Part shown: one piece after another, positions 5,275 through 7,206 of the stretch
Numbering within the stretch: the first letter of the stretch is position 1
Layout: every line of letters begins with the position of its first letter
From: an uncultured Oscillospiraceae bacterium
GTDB lineage: Bacteria > Bacillota > Clostridia > Oscillospirales > Oscillospiraceae
Length of the DNA: 7,206 nt
Direction of reading: 5' to 3'
Assembly (NCBI GenBank): GCA_900762005.1
Contig: CAAFEV010000303.1
Location: forward strand, 1 to 7,206
The notes under the pieces: model-generated
What the model was told of the DNA's origin: nothing
The model's input: the letters and a program-made list of their open reading frames with translations, nothing else
Databases searched by the model: none
Position numbers and translations under genes: made by a program

Positions 5275-5285
5275 GAAAAAGTACA
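5269..5285 (-). promoter_or_regulatory. GlnR-like inverted repeat overlapping the glnA -35 box
   Basis: The minus strand reads TGTAC, seven bases, TGACA. The known GlnR/TnrA box of Bacilli is TGTNA-N7-TNACA, so this has the right length and one mismatch (C for the last A of the left arm). Its right arm is part of the TTGACA -35, which inflates the match. Position over the -35 fits repression, as at Bacillus glnRA. A chance match is quite possible. Confidence 0.3.
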
Positions 5286-5328
5286 ATTTCTTCGCGACTT
5301 TGTATAGTCAGGTTCGCTTTACAGCAGG

Positions 5329-5362
5329 AAAACGCCGCGCTCCGGAATGGGAGCGCGGCGTT
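5329..5362 (-). terminator. Strong terminator after typA
   Basis: A perfect 13-bp stem AACGCCGCGCTCC/GGAGCGCGGCGTT (5350-5362 with 5331-5343) with a 6-nt loop and a short U-run (TTTTCC) on the minus strand, starting 5 bp after the typA stop codon. It separates typA from glnA, which has its own promoter downstream. The U-tract is short, so some read-through is possible. Confidence 0.85.
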
Positions 5363-5367
5363 GGCGT

Positions 5368-7194
5368 TTAGTTGTTGCGGGTTTTCATCAGCTCGCGCAT
5401 ACGGATGGCGTGGTCGAGCTGGCGCTTGCGGATGCGCAGGCTTTTCGGCGTGACCTCCAATAGCTCGTCGTCGGCAAGAAACTCCAAACACTGCTCTAAG
5501 GAGAAGGTGCGCGGTGTGCTCAGACGGAGAGCTTCATCCGCGCCCGCCGAGCGCATATTGGTCAGCTGCTTTTTCTTGCAGACATTAACCGTCATATCCT
5601 CGTTGCGCGAGCAGATGCCAACCACCATGCCGGCATAGACCTCGACACCTGCGCCGATGAGCATCTGACCGCGTTCCTGCGCGTTAAACAGACCGTAGGC
5701 ATTGGATTCGCCTGTCTCAAAGGAGACGAGAGAGCCGACCTTGCGGCGTTCAATTTCGCCCTTCATGGGGGCATAGGAGTCTAAAACGGAGGACATAATG
5801 CCCTCGCCGCGGGTATCTGTCAGAAACTCGTTGCGGTAGCCAAACAGACCGCGCGACGGTACCAAAAATTCAAGACGATAACGGCTGCCGACCGGGGTCA
5901 TGGTGACAAGGTCGCCTTTGCGCTTTCCGATCTTTTCAATTACGCTGCCCATGGCGGTCTCGGGCACGTCTGCTACCATGCGTTCAATCGGCTCGCAGAG
6001 CTTGCCGTCGATGGTCTTGGTCAGAACGCGAGGGGTGCTGACCTGAAATTCAAAGCCCTCACGGCGCATGGTCTCCATTAAGATGGACAGGTGCATCTCG
6101 CCGCGGCCGGCAACGTTAAAGGCATCGGTGCCCTGCTCGGTGACATGGAGCGAGACATCCTTTAAAAGCTCGCGCCGGAGACGATCGCGCAGGTTGCGGG
6201 AGGTGACATACTTGCCCTCTCTGCCCGCAAAGGGAGAGTCGTTGACGCTGAAGGTCATTTCAATCGTCGGGTCGGAGATTTTAACGAACGGCAGCGGCTC
6301 CGGCGTGTCCGCGGAACAGATGGTATGCCCGATGGTGATGTCCGCCATGCCGGAAAACGCGACAATCTCGCCGGCAGAGGCTTCGGTTATGGGGATGCGG
6401 TCTAAGCCGTCAAACTCGTAGAGTGCGACAACCTTGCCCTTTGTGACCTCACCGGGGTTGTGGTAGTCGCAGATGCTGACCTCTTGATTCTGGCGCAGAA
6501 CACCGCGCTCAATTCTGCCGATGCCGATGCGTCCGACATATTCGTTATAGTCGATGGAAGAGACAAGCATTTGCAGCGGAGCGTTTTCATCGCCGCTCGG
6601 TGACGGAATATAGTTGACAATCGTATCAAACAAGGGGGTTAAATCAACCCCGGTTTCGTGCGGAGAATAGGCGGCGACACCCTGCCGCGCAGAGCAGAAC
6701 AGCGTGGGGGATTCAAACTGCTCATCGGTGGCATTGAGGTCGAGCAGCAGCTCCAACACCTCATCCATAACCTCGTCGATGCGTGCATCCAAACGGTCAA
6801 TTTTGTTCACAACAACAATGACCTTATGCCCAAGCTCCAGTGCCTTTTGCAGGACAAAGCGCGTCTGCGGCATGGGACCCTCGGCGGCGTCTACCAAAAG
6901 AAGAACGCCGTTTACCATTTTCAGAATGCGCTCCACCTCGCCGCCGAAATCGGCGTGACCCGGGGTGTCGACAATGTTGATTTTCGTACCCTTATAGTGT
7001 ATCGCGGTGTTTTTCGCTAAAATGGTGATGCCGCGCTCACGCTCTAAGTCACCGGAGTCCATAACGCGGTCAACAACCGCTTGATTTTCACGATAAATTC
7101 CGCTCTGTTTGAGCATTTCGTCAACCAAGGTTGTCTTGCCGTGGTCAACGTGGGCGATGATGGCAATATTGCGAATGTTTTGATGATCTGACAT
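5368..7194 (-). CDS. typA: TypA/BipA, ribosome-associated translational GTPase
   Basis: 608 aa, full family length. TypA binds the 70S ribosome at the EF-G site and supports 50S assembly and growth under stress or cold. All GTPase motifs are present: G1 AHVDHGKT (14-21), G2 Thr57 in RGITI, G3 DTPGH (76-80), G4 NKID (130-133) and G5 SA (168-169). The catalytic His is His80. After the GTPase domain (about 1-195) come a beta-barrel domain (about 205-290), EF-G-like domains III (about 305-385) and V (about 395-475), and the TypA-specific C-terminal domain with GLFGYRNEFLTDTRGEG, SFETGESNAYGLFNAQERG and KKKQLTNMRSAGADEA. The absence of EF-G domain IV and the presence of that C-terminal domain separate it from EF-G, LepA and TetM-type proteins. 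Only 12 bp upstream are visible; GGGAA about 8 nt before the ATG may be part of the ribosome binding site. The promoter is outside the window. Confidence 0.98.
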   Translation of the reverse strand: MSDHQNIRNIAIIAHVDHGKTTLVDEMLKQSGIYRENQAVVDRVMDSGDLERERGITILAKNTAIHYKGTKINIVDTPGHADFGGEVERILKMVNGVLLLVDAAEGPMPQTRFVLQKALELGHKVIVVVNKIDRLDARIDEVMDEVLELLLDLNATDEQFESPTLFCSARQGVAAYSPHETGVDLTPLFDTIVNYIPSPSGDENAPLQMLVSSIDYNEYVGRIGIGRIERGVLRQNQEVSICDYHNPGEVTKGKVVALYEFDGLDRIPITEASAGEIVAFSGMADITIGHTICSADTPEPLPFVKISDPTIEMTFSVNDSPFAGREGKYVTSRNLRDRLRRELLKDVSLHVTEQGTDAFNVAGRGEMHLSILMETMRREGFEFQVSTPRVLTKTIDGKLCEPIERMVADVPETAMGSVIEKIGKRKGDLVTMTPVGSRYRLEFLVPSRGLFGYRNEFLTDTRGEGIMSSVLDSYAPMKGEIERRKVGSLVSFETGESNAYGLFNAQERGQMLIGAGVEVYAGMVVGICSRNEDMTVNVCKKKQLTNMRSAGADEALRLSTPRTFSLEQCLEFLADDELLEVTPKSLRIRKRQLDHAIRMRELMKTRNN

Positions 7195-7206
7195 GAACGT
7201 GTTCCC

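Noticed and set aside
5210..5491. 94-codon upstream extension of the glnA frame, to 5491
   Set aside because: It runs through the glnA promoter, the typA terminator and the end of typA, and does not resemble the N-terminus of any glutamine synthetase.

Overview
The window reads as chromosomal DNA of a low-to-mid GC Gram-positive bacterium, most likely a Clostridia member of the Oscillospiraceae/Ruminococcaceae kind. The grounds are SigA-type promoters with 17-bp spacers, strong AGGAGG-like ribosome binding sites, a lipoprotein with a short Firmicutes-style signal, a TPP riboswitch ahead of an ECF-type thiamine S-component, and gene sequences of clostridial flavour. The genus is an inference. 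There is no RNA gene, CRISPR array, transposase or phage gene.

Layout, left to right. (1) Positions 1-455, minus strand: the N-terminal part of an unrecognised single-pass membrane protein that runs off the left edge, with its own promoter at 487-515. (2) Positions 456-800: a non-coding gap with an unexplained GC-rich block (about 516-687) and a strong hairpin terminator (688-728). (3) Positions 801-2127, minus: a two-gene operon of unknown function, a four-helix membrane protein overlapping by 11 bp a two-repeat lipoprotein, transcribed from a near-consensus promoter at 2161-2189. (4) Positions 2221-2997, minus: a complete thiamine-uptake unit consisting of promoter, TPP riboswitch, transcription attenuator, ribosome binding site and thiT. 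(5) Positions 2991-3780, plus: a DEDDh 3'-5' exonuclease gene, divergent from thiT. The -35 boxes of the two divergent promoters overlap by five bases. (6) Positions 3779-5285, minus: glnA, glutamine synthetase type I, convergent with the exonuclease gene and sharing a hairpin with it. (7) Positions 5329-7194, minus: typA/bipA, complete, followed by a strong terminator.

The genes are mainly housekeeping functions: thiamine import under feedback from TPP, nitrogen assimilation, a ribosome-associated GTPase and DNA/RNA end trimming. They do not form one pathway. The points most worth a second look are the shared -35 region of the divergent thiT/exonuclease promoters, the glutamine synthetase that carries the type I-beta insert yet has Phe at the adenylylation position, a GlnR-like near-match overlapping its -35 box, and the unknown membrane protein/lipoprotein pair. 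I did not find a clearly new multi-gene system here.
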